From assembly GCA_020444005.1 (NCBI GenBank), contig JAHLLU010000126.1, positions 1-6,353 on the forward strand: DNA of 6,353 bases, read 5' to 3'. The position numbers were made by a program, and so were the translations under genes. The notes below the pieces were generated by a model. That model saw only the letters and a list, made by a program, of their open reading frames with translations, did not search any database and was not told the origin of the DNA. The stretch is from an archaeon. GTDB taxonomy: Archaea; Thermoproteota; Bathyarchaeia; TCS64. Positions 1 to 5,806 of this stretch are shown here, in pieces (within the stretch, counting starts at the first letter, position 1; the number at the start of each line of letters is the position of its first letter).

Positions 1-277
1 TTAAGGCGTCTTCGAGGTTATCAGCCACGATGGGCACCACGGTGTTATTCGTGTATAGATAATCCAGCATAGCGTCAGTAACGAACCCATCATCATTAGT
101 CCAGACTGCGAAACTGGCGCCTCTTACAGCCCGCTGTACTGATTCTTGGCTGATCTGGATGGCGCTTCCCATCACCGGGAATATGAGTATAGGCATCAGT
201 ATGACGCCGATGAGAATCTTGGGGTCTCGGACAAGCTCTTTGACCTCCTTAATAATCAACGCTATGAGGTTATTCAT
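1..277 (-). CDS. ABC-2 type transporter permease, N-terminal part (runs off left edge)
   Basis: This is the membrane subunit of an ABC-2 exporter and would form the transport channel with the ATPase encoded just upstream. Only the first 92 residues are in the window. They read as a short cytoplasmic N-terminus (MNNLIALIIKEVKELVRDPK), one clear hydrophobic segment at about residues 21-41 (ILIGVILMPILIFPVMG), and then the start of a polar, presumably extracytoplasmic domain. A charged 'KE..E..RD.' stretch before the first helix, followed by a large outer loop, is typical of NatB-like ABC-2 permeases. The ATG at 275-277 overlaps the ATPase stop codon by 8 bases and has a strong Shine-Dalgarno sequence six bases upstream, so the two genes are translationally coupled. 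The substrate cannot be told from this fragment. The subfamily is inferred; the permease identity is fairly secure from context. Confidence 0.82.
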   Translation of the reverse strand, partial: MNNLIALIIKEVKELVRDPKILIGVILMPILIFPVMGSAIQISQESVQRAVRGASFAVWTNDDGFVTDAMLDYLYTNNTVVPIVADNLEDAL

Positions 278-1001
278 TATGAGTCACCTCCATGAAGACT
301 TCCTCAAGGTTCGGCTTGTTATACTCAGCCTTGAGTTCATCAGGTGAGCCTTGTGCTACGACGATTCCTTGATTGATTAGTGCAACCTTGTGGCAGAGAT
401 ACTCTACTTCAAGCATATTGTGGCTGCTTAGAAGAATACTAACGCCTTCTTGGTCTGCATAGCTTTTGATCATGTTTCTTACGTTGATACTCTGGATAAC
501 GTCTAATCCGCTGGTAGGCTCGTCTAGGATGGCTAGCTTGGGTTTCATCATCAAGGCCCTTGCGATCAACAGCCGTCTTAGCATGCCTTTGCTATAGCCT
601 TTGACCCTGTCGTTTAATCGGTCTCCAAGGTCACTGATTAGCCTGCCCTGCTCAACAATGGTGTTCATCTCGGATTTTGATTTAGCGTAAAAACCAGCCA
701 TGAACTCAAGAAACTCTATTCCATTGAGCTGCTGGTATGCTCCGGCTTCCTCTGGTAGGTAGCTGAGTATCTGGCGTACCTTCTCAGGTTGTCTTGATAC
801 ATCGTATCCGAATATCTTGGCTGAACCATTTGTTGGACTAATTAATGTGCTGAGAATACGGAGCGTCGTGGTTTTACCAGCCCCGTTGTGCCCTATGAGC
901 CCGAATATCTCATTCTCCTTGACATTAAAGCTGGCCCCTTTTAGGGCTTCAACCGATCCGAAGGTCTTTGTTAGGTTTTCGGCTTGTATCGCGTAACCCA
1001 T
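270..1001 (-). CDS. ABC transporter ATP-binding protein (ABC-2 exporter type)
   Basis: This is the cytoplasmic ATPase that powers the adjacent ABC-2 permease. With the ATG at 999-1001 it has 243 residues. In the numbering of the longer GTG reading (start at 1022, 250 residues), Walker A is GHNGAGKTT (44-52), the Q-loop region is LPEE (89-92, Glu replacing the usual Gln, as often in this subfamily), the signature is YSKGM (143-147), Walker B plus D-loop is LAILDEPTSGLD (163-174) and the switch His is 201. All catalytic elements are intact and the length is normal for a single nucleotide-binding domain. I prefer the ATG because a TATA-like box at 1038-1047 would start transcription near 1016-1020, too late for the GTG, and because family members begin close to this point. 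The family includes NatA/DrrA-like proteins exporting ions, drugs or lipids; the substrate is unknown. Confidence 0.93.
   Translation of the reverse strand: MGYAIQAENLTKTFGSVEALKGASFNVKENEIFGLIGHNGAGKTTTLRILSTLISPTNGSAKIFGYDVSRQPEKVRQILSYLPEEAGAYQQLNGIEFLEFMAGFYAKSKSEMNTIVEQGRLISDLGDRLNDRVKGYSKGMLRRLLIARALMMKPKLAILDEPTSGLDVIQSINVRNMIKSYADQEGVSILLSSHNMLEVEYLCHKVALINQGIVVAQGSPDELKAEYNKPNLEEVFMEVTHNE
284..291 (-). promoter_or_regulatory. Strong Shine-Dalgarno site of the permease gene
   Basis: The minus strand reads GGAGGTGA, an essentially full complement of the archaeal 16S rRNA 3' end, six bases before the permease ATG. It lies within the last codons of the ATPase gene. This fixes the permease start and implies re-initiation or coupled translation of the two subunits. 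Confidence 0.85.
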
Positions 1002-1037
1002 AGCTATCCCTGTAATATCCACCGAAACGTGGACTAG

Positions 1038-1047
1038 CTTAAAAATA
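1038..1047 (-). promoter_or_regulatory. TATA-like box for the ABC exporter operon
   Basis: The minus strand reads TATTTTTAAG, a good archaeal TATA-box match. Initiation about 25 bases downstream would fall near 1016-1020, giving a leader of 15-20 bases before the ATG at 1001. It overlaps the left arm of an AT-rich inverted repeat at 1041-1060. Assigned by eye only. Confidence 0.5.
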
Positions 1048-1060
1048 CTTCAATATTTTT
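1041..1060. repeat. AT-rich inverted repeat in a divergent promoter region
   Basis: AAAAATA and TATTTTT form a perfect 7-base inverted repeat around the 6-base centre CTTCAA. It lies between the divergent ABC exporter operon and the amidohydrolase gene and overlaps the minus-strand TATA-like box. It could be an operator for one regulator acting on both sides, or simply two back-to-back TATA elements; the sequence does not decide. Confidence 0.5.
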
Positions 1061-1072
1061 TGACCTTTGGTG

Positions 1073-1080
1073 TTTTATAT
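1073..1080 (+). promoter_or_regulatory. TATA-like box for the amidohydrolase gene
   Basis: The plus strand reads TTTTATAT about 37 bases before the GTG at 1117. Initiation 25 bases downstream would give a leader of roughly 15 bases. No strong Shine-Dalgarno motif lies before either candidate start, which fits a short-leader transcript. An alternative TATA-like stretch (TATTTTTT) sits at 1054-1061. Confidence 0.45.
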
Positions 1081-1116
1081 CTGGTAGCATATTTCTGGAC
1101 GTTGATTGATTTGAGC

Positions 1117-2457
1117 GTGGACATGGTCATAAAGAACGCACGATTAGTATCTCCAAGAGGAATAACCGAGGCAGGAGTAGCCGTAAAAGATGGAAAAATC
1201 GTTGCAGTTGCACGAGATATTCATCTACCAAAAGCGGAAAAAGTGATTGACGCAAAAGGCAACTATGTACTACCCGGACTCCTTGATGGACATGCCCATA
1301 CGTTCCTACCACCAGAAACACCAGCCACAGGCATGAAAGCTGCAGCCAAAGGAGGAGTAACCACCATGCTTGAGATGCCCGGCACACAGTTCGGATGCTT
1401 CAACGCTGACGAGTTCAAACTCAAAAGAAAAACCATGGAGGAAAGCAGTTACGTTGATTTCTGTATTCACGCTGGGTGCGCAAGTGGGTACCCGGGTGAG
1501 TTAACCAAGATGCATAAACTAGGTTCTACTGGTGCCAAGTTTTTCATCAGTAGTGCTGGTCCTAAGTGGCCTCAGACCTTTGATGGAGAGATACTTGAGC
1601 GTTTCAAGGAGATCGCGTCTTATGGTGGTTTGGCTTTGATCCACGCCGAGAACGATAGTATTCTACGGGATAACCTGAAGAGACTCAAAGCGGAAGGACG
1701 TAAGGATTTTGGGGCCCATCTTGAGTGGCGTCCAAGGATAGCCGAGGTAGAAGCAGGAAAAAGAATGATTGACTACCTTGAAGTGACAAACTGTAGGGGC
1801 ATGATTGTACATACAGCTGTTCCTGAGACAGTCTGGTATAACGCTGAAGCAAAGATGAGGGGAGCCGAGACCTATGTGGAGACCTGCACCCAGTACCTGT
1901 ACTTGACCGAGGATGATGTGAAAAAGAATGGTCCTTGGAACAAGTTCGCCCCACCGCCACGCACCAAGGCAGACAAAGCAGAGATCAGGAGACTTCTCCA
2001 AGAGGGTTGGATCGATACAATTGCCACTGATCACGCGCCTTATGGTAAGGACCGGAAAGAGGATGGGTTGGAGGATATTTTTGAGGCGCCAAACGGTATG
2101 CCGGGACTTGAGACTTATCTTCCAATGCTCTTGAACGGTGTATCGGAGGGATGGCTTACTCTTGAACGGCTCTCAGCGGTCTCTGCTGAGCGCCCAGCCC
2201 AGATATACGGTATCTATCCACGGAAGGGTGTTATTGCTCCGGGTGCTGACGCTGATTTCGTCATAGTTGATATGAATATTGAGAAGAAGATCACTAATGA
2301 TGACCAGATCACGGCTTGTGGCTGGACGCCTTATGACGGGGTAGATGTGAAAGGCTGGCCAACCATGAGCATAATCAGAGGAGAGGTCGTTATGCAGAAT
2401 GATCAGGTCTTGGCTGATCAGGGTTCAGGGTTGTTTATTCCCCGCCTCGACGCCTAG
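1117..2457 (+). CDS. Cyclic amidohydrolase, dihydroorotase/allantoinase/hydantoinase superfamily, substrate uncertain
   Basis: This is a metal-dependent hydrolase that would open a cyclic amide or imide ring in the cytoplasm. From the GTG start it has 446 residues, normal for the family. Likely metal ligands are H59 and H61 (DGHAH), K141 (GAKFF, probably the carbamylated lysine), H176 (LIHAE), H232 (IVHTA) and D305 (TDHAP). The C-terminal 'PGADADFVIVD' and 'IIRGEVV' motifs form the usual small beta-sandwich. The overall pattern, including 'TDHAP' and 'GLETYLPMLL', is closest to dihydroorotase, the third step of pyrimidine synthesis. However, the substrate-binding HxHxR, MPNT and NPPLR motifs read HAHTF, MPGT and APPPR, so true PyrC activity is doubtful. 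The start is GTG 1117 (MDMVIKNARLV) or ATG 1123; an in-frame extension to 1060 encodes non-family residues. Its 3' end overlaps convergent nob1 by 23 bases. Glycine codon choice shifts near 1400-1475. Confidence 0.85.
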   Translation: MDMVIKNARLVSPRGITEAGVAVKDGKIVAVARDIHLPKAEKVIDAKGNYVLPGLLDGHAHTFLPPETPATGMKAAAKGGVTTMLEMPGTQFGCFNADEFKLKRKTMEESSYVDFCIHAGCASGYPGELTKMHKLGSTGAKFFISSAGPKWPQTFDGEILERFKEIASYGGLALIHAENDSILRDNLKRLKAEGRKDFGAHLEWRPRIAEVEAGKRMIDYLEVTNCRGMIVHTAVPETVWYNAEAKMRGAETYVETCTQYLYLTEDDVKKNGPWNKFAPPPRTKADKAEIRRLLQEGWIDTIATDHAPYGKDRKEDGLEDIFEAPNGMPGLETYLPMLLNGVSEGWLTLERLSAVSAERPAQIYGIYPRKGVIAPGADADFVIVDMNIEKKITNDDQITACGWTPYDGVDVKGWPTMSIIRGEVVMQNDQVLADQGSGLFIPRLDA

Positions 2458-2956
2458 ATTTTTTACCCGGTTTTCTTTTTAGCTCGGTTCCACAGATCGG
2501 GCACCTGTTGTCTTCCTGTGGTGTTTTGTATTGTTTTCTGCATCCGGGGCAGTAGTGTATCCACTGGAATCTTCGTTTGATTCCCCGCGTGTTCATACCC
2601 CTGTAGTTGATTTCAAGCTCGTCTGCTAGGTTCTGTACACTATAATCATCGGATACTAGAGTGGCGTCTCCTATTTGGTGTGTTAATGCTAGTACGCTGA
2701 TGTCTGTCTCTGAGAGGGATTGTGCTTCTCCCATCCGCTTAGCTTGAGATACAATATGTTTTGTCGAGTCCTCATTGGGTGTCTGTACGATTAGTTTGCC
2801 TGTATGTCTCCAGTTTTCTGCACGTATTCGCGCCATATCGTCCCGTATCTCATCCAGCACCAATGGCGTTGTGTACAATTTGGTTTCTGTGTCGCTCGCC
2901 GTGTAGCCTTGGATAAAGGCGCTGGTGTCGAGTATTAGATTGGTCAATTTTCTCAA
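2435..2956 (-). CDS. nob1: Nob1-like rRNA maturation endonuclease (PIN domain plus zinc ribbon)
   Basis: Nob1 cuts precursor 16S rRNA to create the mature 3' end during late assembly of the small ribosomal subunit. The 173-residue protein has an N-terminal PIN domain with the acidic metal-binding residues D10 (ILDTSAF), E36 (LDEI), D85 (ETDISVLAL) and D103 (VSDD). A zinc ribbon follows with C136/C139 (CPGC) and C152/C155 (CPIC), then a basic tail (KRKPGKKSRRR) suited to RNA binding. Length and domain order match archaeal Nob1. The start is a TTG at 2954-2956 whose last bases are shared with the NAD kinase TGA (TTGA, 4-base overlap), so the gene is probably translated by coupling; no strong ribosome-binding site is visible. 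A second TTG lies three codons later. The 3' end overlaps the convergent amidohydrolase gene. All key residues are present. Confidence 0.93.
   Translation of the reverse strand: MRKLTNLILDTSAFIQGYTASDTETKLYTTPLVLDEIRDDMARIRAENWRHTGKLIVQTPNEDSTKHIVSQAKRMGEAQSLSETDISVLALTHQIGDATLVSDDYSVQNLADELEINYRGMNTRGIKRRFQWIHYCPGCRKQYKTPQEDNRCPICGTELKRKPGKKSRRRGGE
2459..2480 (+). terminator. T-rich terminator of the amidohydrolase gene
   Basis: TTTTTT (2459-2464) and TTTTCTTTTT (2471-2480) begin directly after the amidohydrolase stop codon. Archaeal RNA polymerase terminates at such T-runs without needing a hairpin. On the other strand the same bases encode the lysine-rich tail of Nob1, which may be why they are A/T-rich, so the terminator role is inferred. 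Confidence 0.45.
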
Positions 2957-3789
2957 CTTGTCTGAAGATGCATCAAGCGTTTCTGTATCCTAGAGTAGAA
3001 TGGCTTGAACCGTATGAAACGTGTAACATTTTCACTCATAGTAGCCTCAACCACCGAGCCCGGCTTCAACGCGATATAACTGCGTCCATCTATTATGGCA
3101 ATACCGTCTGTCTGTGGCTTAAGAAGCTCAATCCGCACCGTTGAAGATGCCGGGAATACAAGACTCCTAAAGTAACTATATGGACAGATTACTGTCAGGC
3201 TTAAGGCGTCTACTGTGGGTGCAACGATGGCGCCTCCTGCAGACATATTGTAGGCTGTTGAACCTGTTGGACTGCTGATTATCGCGCCGTCTGCTTGGAT
3301 ATCAGTGATAAACTCACCGTCGACACTCAGCCGCAGTAAAAGCATCTTACTTGGTAGACTGCTTGCGATTAGCACCTCGTTTAAGGCATCCGGGAAAACA
3401 TCGGTCAAGCCAATTCCCCAGCTTTTAACCTTGAGACTCTCCTCGATAACATAGTCTCCATCAAGTACCCTCTGGATAGCGGCTTCTATTCCCTCTGGGG
3501 GAACCTCACTCAAAAAGCCGCGTCTTCCCATGTTCACACCGAATAAAGGAGTGTGCGCGGTTCTCATCTCCATGGCTGCGCGGAGAATTGTTCCATCACC
3601 GCCTACTGTGACCACAAAGTCACCGTCCAAGTCTTGGAGATTTGTGTTATGATCTTCTAGTTCAAGGGCTAGAGCCGTATCTGTCTCAACGACCACCTCA
3701 ACACCCTTTGATTCAAGATAGGCGATGATCTGTTTCGTGATTTCAAGGGCTTTCTCAGCGTCTGTGCGTGAGACTACTCCGGCTCTCAT
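2953..3789 (-). CDS. nadK: NAD kinase (ATP/polyphosphate-NAD kinase family)
   Basis: The enzyme phosphorylates NAD to NADP in the cytoplasm, supplying the cofactor for biosynthesis and redox defence. The 278-residue protein shows the family hallmarks: GGDGT at 63-67 (D65 catalytic), the 'GVNMGRRGFLSE' loop at 84-95, the NE motif at 137-138 (ALNEVLI), and DGAIISSPTGSTAYNMSAGG at 167-186, which forms the NAD site. The C-terminal beta-domain (IIDGRSYIALKPGSVVE) is complete. Length is typical for archaeal and bacterial NAD kinases. The ATG at 3787-3789 begins the usual first beta-strand (MRAGVVSR). It lies 41 bases after pcm on the same strand; a weak TATA-like TTAAAT at 3815-3820 could give an almost leaderless transcript, so it may be read either from pcm or on its own. 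Its stop overlaps the nob1 start by four bases. Confidence 0.95.
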   Translation of the reverse strand: MRAGVVSRTDAEKALEITKQIIAYLESKGVEVVVETDTALALELEDHNTNLQDLDGDFVVTVGGDGTILRAAMEMRTAHTPLFGVNMGRRGFLSEVPPEGIEAAIQRVLDGDYVIEESLKVKSWGIGLTDVFPDALNEVLIASSLPSKMLLLRLSVDGEFITDIQADGAIISSPTGSTAYNMSAGGAIVAPTVDALSLTVICPYSYFRSLVFPASSTVRIELLKPQTDGIAIIDGRSYIALKPGSVVEATMSENVTRFIRFKPFYSRIQKRLMHLQTS

Positions 3790-3830
3790 TTCATCTTTTG
3801 AGTAACAGCATAGGATTTAACTCTAACCAA

Positions 3831-4496
3831 TCAACCCGGGAAACCGTATTTACCAATAAGAGGCACATATACGACGCTCATGAGTTTCCGCTTTGAGGAC
3901 TCGGCTCCAAACCTTTCATACAGTAAAAGGTCCTGACCGTATCGCCCTGGATTACCTACAGGGGCGATTAATCGGCTATGTGATGCCATCTGCTGATAGA
4001 TGGGCGGTGGTATATCTGGGGTGCTTGCGGTGATGCTTACTGCGTCATATGGTGCTAGTTCAGGGTAGCCTAGTGTTCCGTCCCCTAGAATCACCTCAAC
4101 GTCATCATAGCCTGCTTTCTTCAGGTTCTCTCGTGCAAACTGATAGGTCTCGGGGTTGATCTCTACTGTTACAACTAATCCTCCTGAACCTACTAGCTCT
4201 CTCGCGATTGCGGCTCCATATCCTGAGCCTGTTCCTATCTCAAGGAATCGTTGTCCCTGCTGTAGTTTTAGTGGCTCATAGGTGACGGGGTACATGTATG
4301 GGGCGCTGATGGTTTGGCGTCCATCACCGGGAATGGGAAAAGGTTGATCATGGTAGGCATATTCTGTGTATCTGGGATCCATGAAATGTTCTCGGGGGAC
4401 CGCTAGTATGGCTTCTTCCACGTTTCTTGAATGAATGTAGCCTGCGCGTTTGTATCTCGTAACCATACGCTTACGTTCATCAACGAAACTGGACAT
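3831..4496 (-). CDS. pcm: Protein-L-isoaspartate O-methyltransferase
   Basis: Pcm repairs age-damaged proteins by methylating abnormal L-isoaspartyl residues with S-adenosylmethionine, which starts their return to aspartate. The 221 residues match the family along their length: 'VPREHFMD' (33-40), the substrate loop TISAP (62-66), SAM motif I LEIGTGSGYG (85-94), acidic E112 that would bind the SAM ribose (VEINPE), motif II GDGTLGYPELAPYDA (138-152) with 'ITASTPDIPPPI', and the closing 'VVYVPLIGKYGF'. The residue after TISAP, usually His (SAPHM), is Tyr67 here, and 'GYQAA' or 'GWNAA' reads GYGAA; the fold and cofactor site look intact. The ATG at 4494-4496 is preceded by GAGGAG about 13 bases away, too far for an ideal ribosome-binding site. 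The gene lies 51 bases after the CoA-transferase and 41 before NAD kinase. Confidence 0.92.
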   Translation of the reverse strand: MSSFVDERKRMVTRYKRAGYIHSRNVEEAILAVPREHFMDPRYTEYAYHDQPFPIPGDGRQTISAPYMYPVTYEPLKLQQGQRFLEIGTGSGYGAAIARELVGSGGLVVTVEINPETYQFARENLKKAGYDDVEVILGDGTLGYPELAPYDAVSITASTPDIPPPIYQQMASHSRLIAPVGNPGRYGQDLLLYERFGAESSKRKLMSVVYVPLIGKYGFPG

Positions 4497-4527
4497 AGAT
4501 AATAAAAAACTCCTCAGAATTTAGAGG

Positions 4528-4536
4528 TTATTAAAG
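4528..4536 (-). promoter_or_regulatory. Possible TATA box for pcm
   Basis: The minus strand reads CTTTAATAA about 32 bases before the pcm ATG, so initiation would fall near 4506 with a roughly 10-base leader. It directly follows the T-run after the CoA-transferase gene, consistent with an independent start. The match is modest and the region is AT-rich. Confidence 0.35.
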
Positions 4537-4543
4537 AAAAAAG
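4533..4543 (-). terminator. T-run terminator after the CoA-transferase gene
   Basis: The minus strand reads CTTTTTTCTTT starting five bases after the CoA-transferase stop codon. It is a typical archaeal oligo-T stop signal. A second T6 run lies at 4504-4509, after a weak CCTC/GAGG stem. Some read-through into pcm remains possible. Confidence 0.45.
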
Positions 4544-4547
4544 ATGG

Positions 4548-5696
4548 TTACTTGTAGATAACCACTGTACCGCTCTTACGAAGCTCCTCGATCTTCTCGT
4601 CACTGTATCCGAGTTTCTCTTTAAGGATCTCCGCTGAGTGCTCACCAAGGTTTGGTGCACCAAGTCGGTACTCTGCTGGAGTCTTTTCCATCTTCACAGG
4701 GAATCCTGCGAGTCTGATTTTTCCAGCGGTCTTGTGCTCGTACTCGATGATGGTTCCACGTGCCTTGACATGTGGGTCCTCAATGGCTCCTGCGATTGAT
4801 GGAACCTTGGCTACGGGTACACCTGCTGCTGCTAGAAGCTCAACTACATCGTCTACCTTCTTGTCCTTCAACCATTCCTCAAGTACCTCGCTGCCTGTTC
4901 CTAGATCTTCGACCTCCATAGCCATCATCAATCGGCTATGCATCTGGGGGTCAGCCGCGATAAACACCCAGTCATCCATGCACATGAAGTTGCCCCATGT
5001 CCTTGGTCCGGGCATCTGGTTCCTCTGGTGTGGTAGTTTTCCGCCCAGTGTGTATCCTGCGATCTGTACGCCTTCCTGTGCTAGCATTACGTCTAACTGT
5101 GCAACATCGATAAGCTGTCCCTCGCCTGTCCTATCCCTGTAGCGTAGTGCTCCTAGGCATGCGATAACGGCGTAGAGACCAGGGTCTAGGTCGCCGTGAT
5201 AGGCTGCAGGTACGATTGGTTTACTGTCGGGCTCAATGTTGTCGGCTGTCATGCGTGTCCAGCCGCTGTAGCTCTCCGCGATGGGAGCATAACTGGTGCG
5301 TGGCATGTATGGTCCTGTGAGTCCGAAGCCGCTTAGGCTTGCGTATATGATTTTTGGGTTGATCTTTTTTGCTTCCTCGTAGCTGAGTCCCAGCTTGTTG
5401 AGGGTTCCTCGTTTAAAGTTCTCTATGATGATGTCGCTGTCTTTGACTAGCTCCTTGATGATCTCTATTGCTTTTGGATCTTTCATGTTTAGGGCTAGGC
5501 TTTTCTTGTTCCTGTTGAGGCTGTGGTAGGTGCTGCTGATGCCTCCGTAGGTTTCTGCGCTCATCCTTGTCATTTCGCCCCATGGGGGCTCGATCTTTAT
5601 GACCTCGGCGCCCATGTCTGCCATTACCATGGTGGAGTAGGGTCCGAAGTATACGTGGGTGAAGTCTAGTATTTTGACGTCGTCTAACATACCCAT
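4548..5696 (-). CDS. Family III CoA-transferase (CaiB/BaiF type)
   Basis: This enzyme moves coenzyme A between carboxylic acids in the cytoplasm through an aspartyl-CoA anhydride. The 382-residue protein is full length. It begins with the family signature 'VKILDFTHVYFGPYSTMVMA' followed by 'GAEVIKIEPP', then 'NRNKKSLALN', 'IIENFKRGTL' and 'YASLSGFG'. The catalytic aspartate is D169 in 'YHGDLDPG', followed by 'RTGEGQLIDVAQLDVM'. The C-terminal 'DPHVKARGTI' and 'APNLGEHSAEIL' motifs are also typical. Compared with formyl-CoA:oxalate transferase, the Gln after 'DFTHV' is Tyr16 and no GGGGQP-like glycine loop is visible, so oxalate is an unlikely substrate; carnitine-, aromatic- or other acyl-CoA roles remain open. 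The ATG at 5694-5696 is chosen; Met3 is an alternative. No Shine-Dalgarno motif is seen, and a TATA-like box 30-40 bases upstream suggests a short leader. No acyl-CoA gene lies nearby. Confidence 0.93.
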   Translation of the reverse strand: MGMLDDVKILDFTHVYFGPYSTMVMADMGAEVIKIEPPWGEMTRMSAETYGGISSTYHSLNRNKKSLALNMKDPKAIEIIKELVKDSDIIIENFKRGTLNKLGLSYEEAKKINPKIIYASLSGFGLTGPYMPRTSYAPIAESYSGWTRMTADNIEPDSKPIVPAAYHGDLDPGLYAVIACLGALRYRDRTGEGQLIDVAQLDVMLAQEGVQIAGYTLGGKLPHQRNQMPGPRTWGNFMCMDDWVFIAADPQMHSRLMMAMEVEDLGTGSEVLEEWLKDKKVDDVVELLAAAGVPVAKVPSIAGAIEDPHVKARGTIIEYEHKTAGKIRLAGFPVKMEKTPAEYRLGAPNLGEHSAEILKEKLGYSDEKIEELRKSGTVVIYK

Positions 5697-5726
5697 TGTT
5701 GAATCTCATAGGAGGATGGATGATTA

Positions 5727-5735
5727 TTCTTAAAG
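5727..5735 (-). promoter_or_regulatory. TATA-like box for the CoA-transferase gene
   Basis: The minus strand reads CTTTAAGAA about 31-39 bases before the ATG at 5696. Initiation about 25 bases downstream would leave a leader of around 10 bases, consistent with the absence of a ribosome-binding site. Assigned by eye. Confidence 0.45.
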
Positions 5736-5754
5736 TTTATGAGAAAAGGGATTT

Positions 5755-5763
5755 CTTATAAAT
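5755..5763 (+). promoter_or_regulatory. TATA-like box for the surface-protein gene
   Basis: The plus strand reads CTTATAAAT, a close match to archaeal TATA boxes. Initiation about 25 bases downstream would fall near 5783-5786 and leave a leader of about 20-24 bases that holds the ribosome-binding site at 5795-5800. With the box at 5727-5735 it makes the 110-base gap 5697-5806 a divergent promoter region. Confidence 0.55.
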
Positions 5764-5794
5764 GCAATAATTACAGTAATTTCAAATTAAAAAG

Positions 5795-5800
5795 AAGGAT
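5795..5800 (+). promoter_or_regulatory. Ribosome-binding site of the surface-protein gene
   Basis: AAGGAT lies six bases before GTG 5807 and supports that codon as the start. The ATG at 5805-5807 is out of frame with the long reading frame. Confidence 0.5.
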
Positions 5801-5806
5801 GTAAAT

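Larger units (their letters stand above)
1002..1116. other. Divergent intergenic region between the exporter operon and amidohydrolase
   Basis: This stretch has no gene that I can support. It holds TATA-like elements facing both ways and a 7-base inverted repeat (1041-1060). GTG 1020-1022 could extend the ATPase by seven residues and TTG 1060 could extend the amidohydrolase, but neither extension looks like family sequence. Confidence 0.7.

Noticed and set aside
159..347. 62-codon plus-strand frame at the left end
   Set aside because: It runs antisense across the permease and ATPase ends, both of which are well supported.
1663..2034. Minus-strand open frames of 123 and 91 codons inside the amidohydrolase gene
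   Set aside because: They lie wholly opposite a strongly conserved gene, have no family-like motifs and show biased shadow composition.
2400..2422. Direct repeat TGATCAGG at 2400-2407 and 2415-2422
   Set aside because: It lies in the coding end of the amidohydrolase (NDQ / ADQG), is short and occurs only twice; chance or codon repetition explains it.
5413..5709. 98-codon minus-strand frame rich in Arg, His and Gln
   Set aside because: It is a shifted frame of the CoA-transferase gene, whose own frame carries all family motifs; the odd composition is a by-product.
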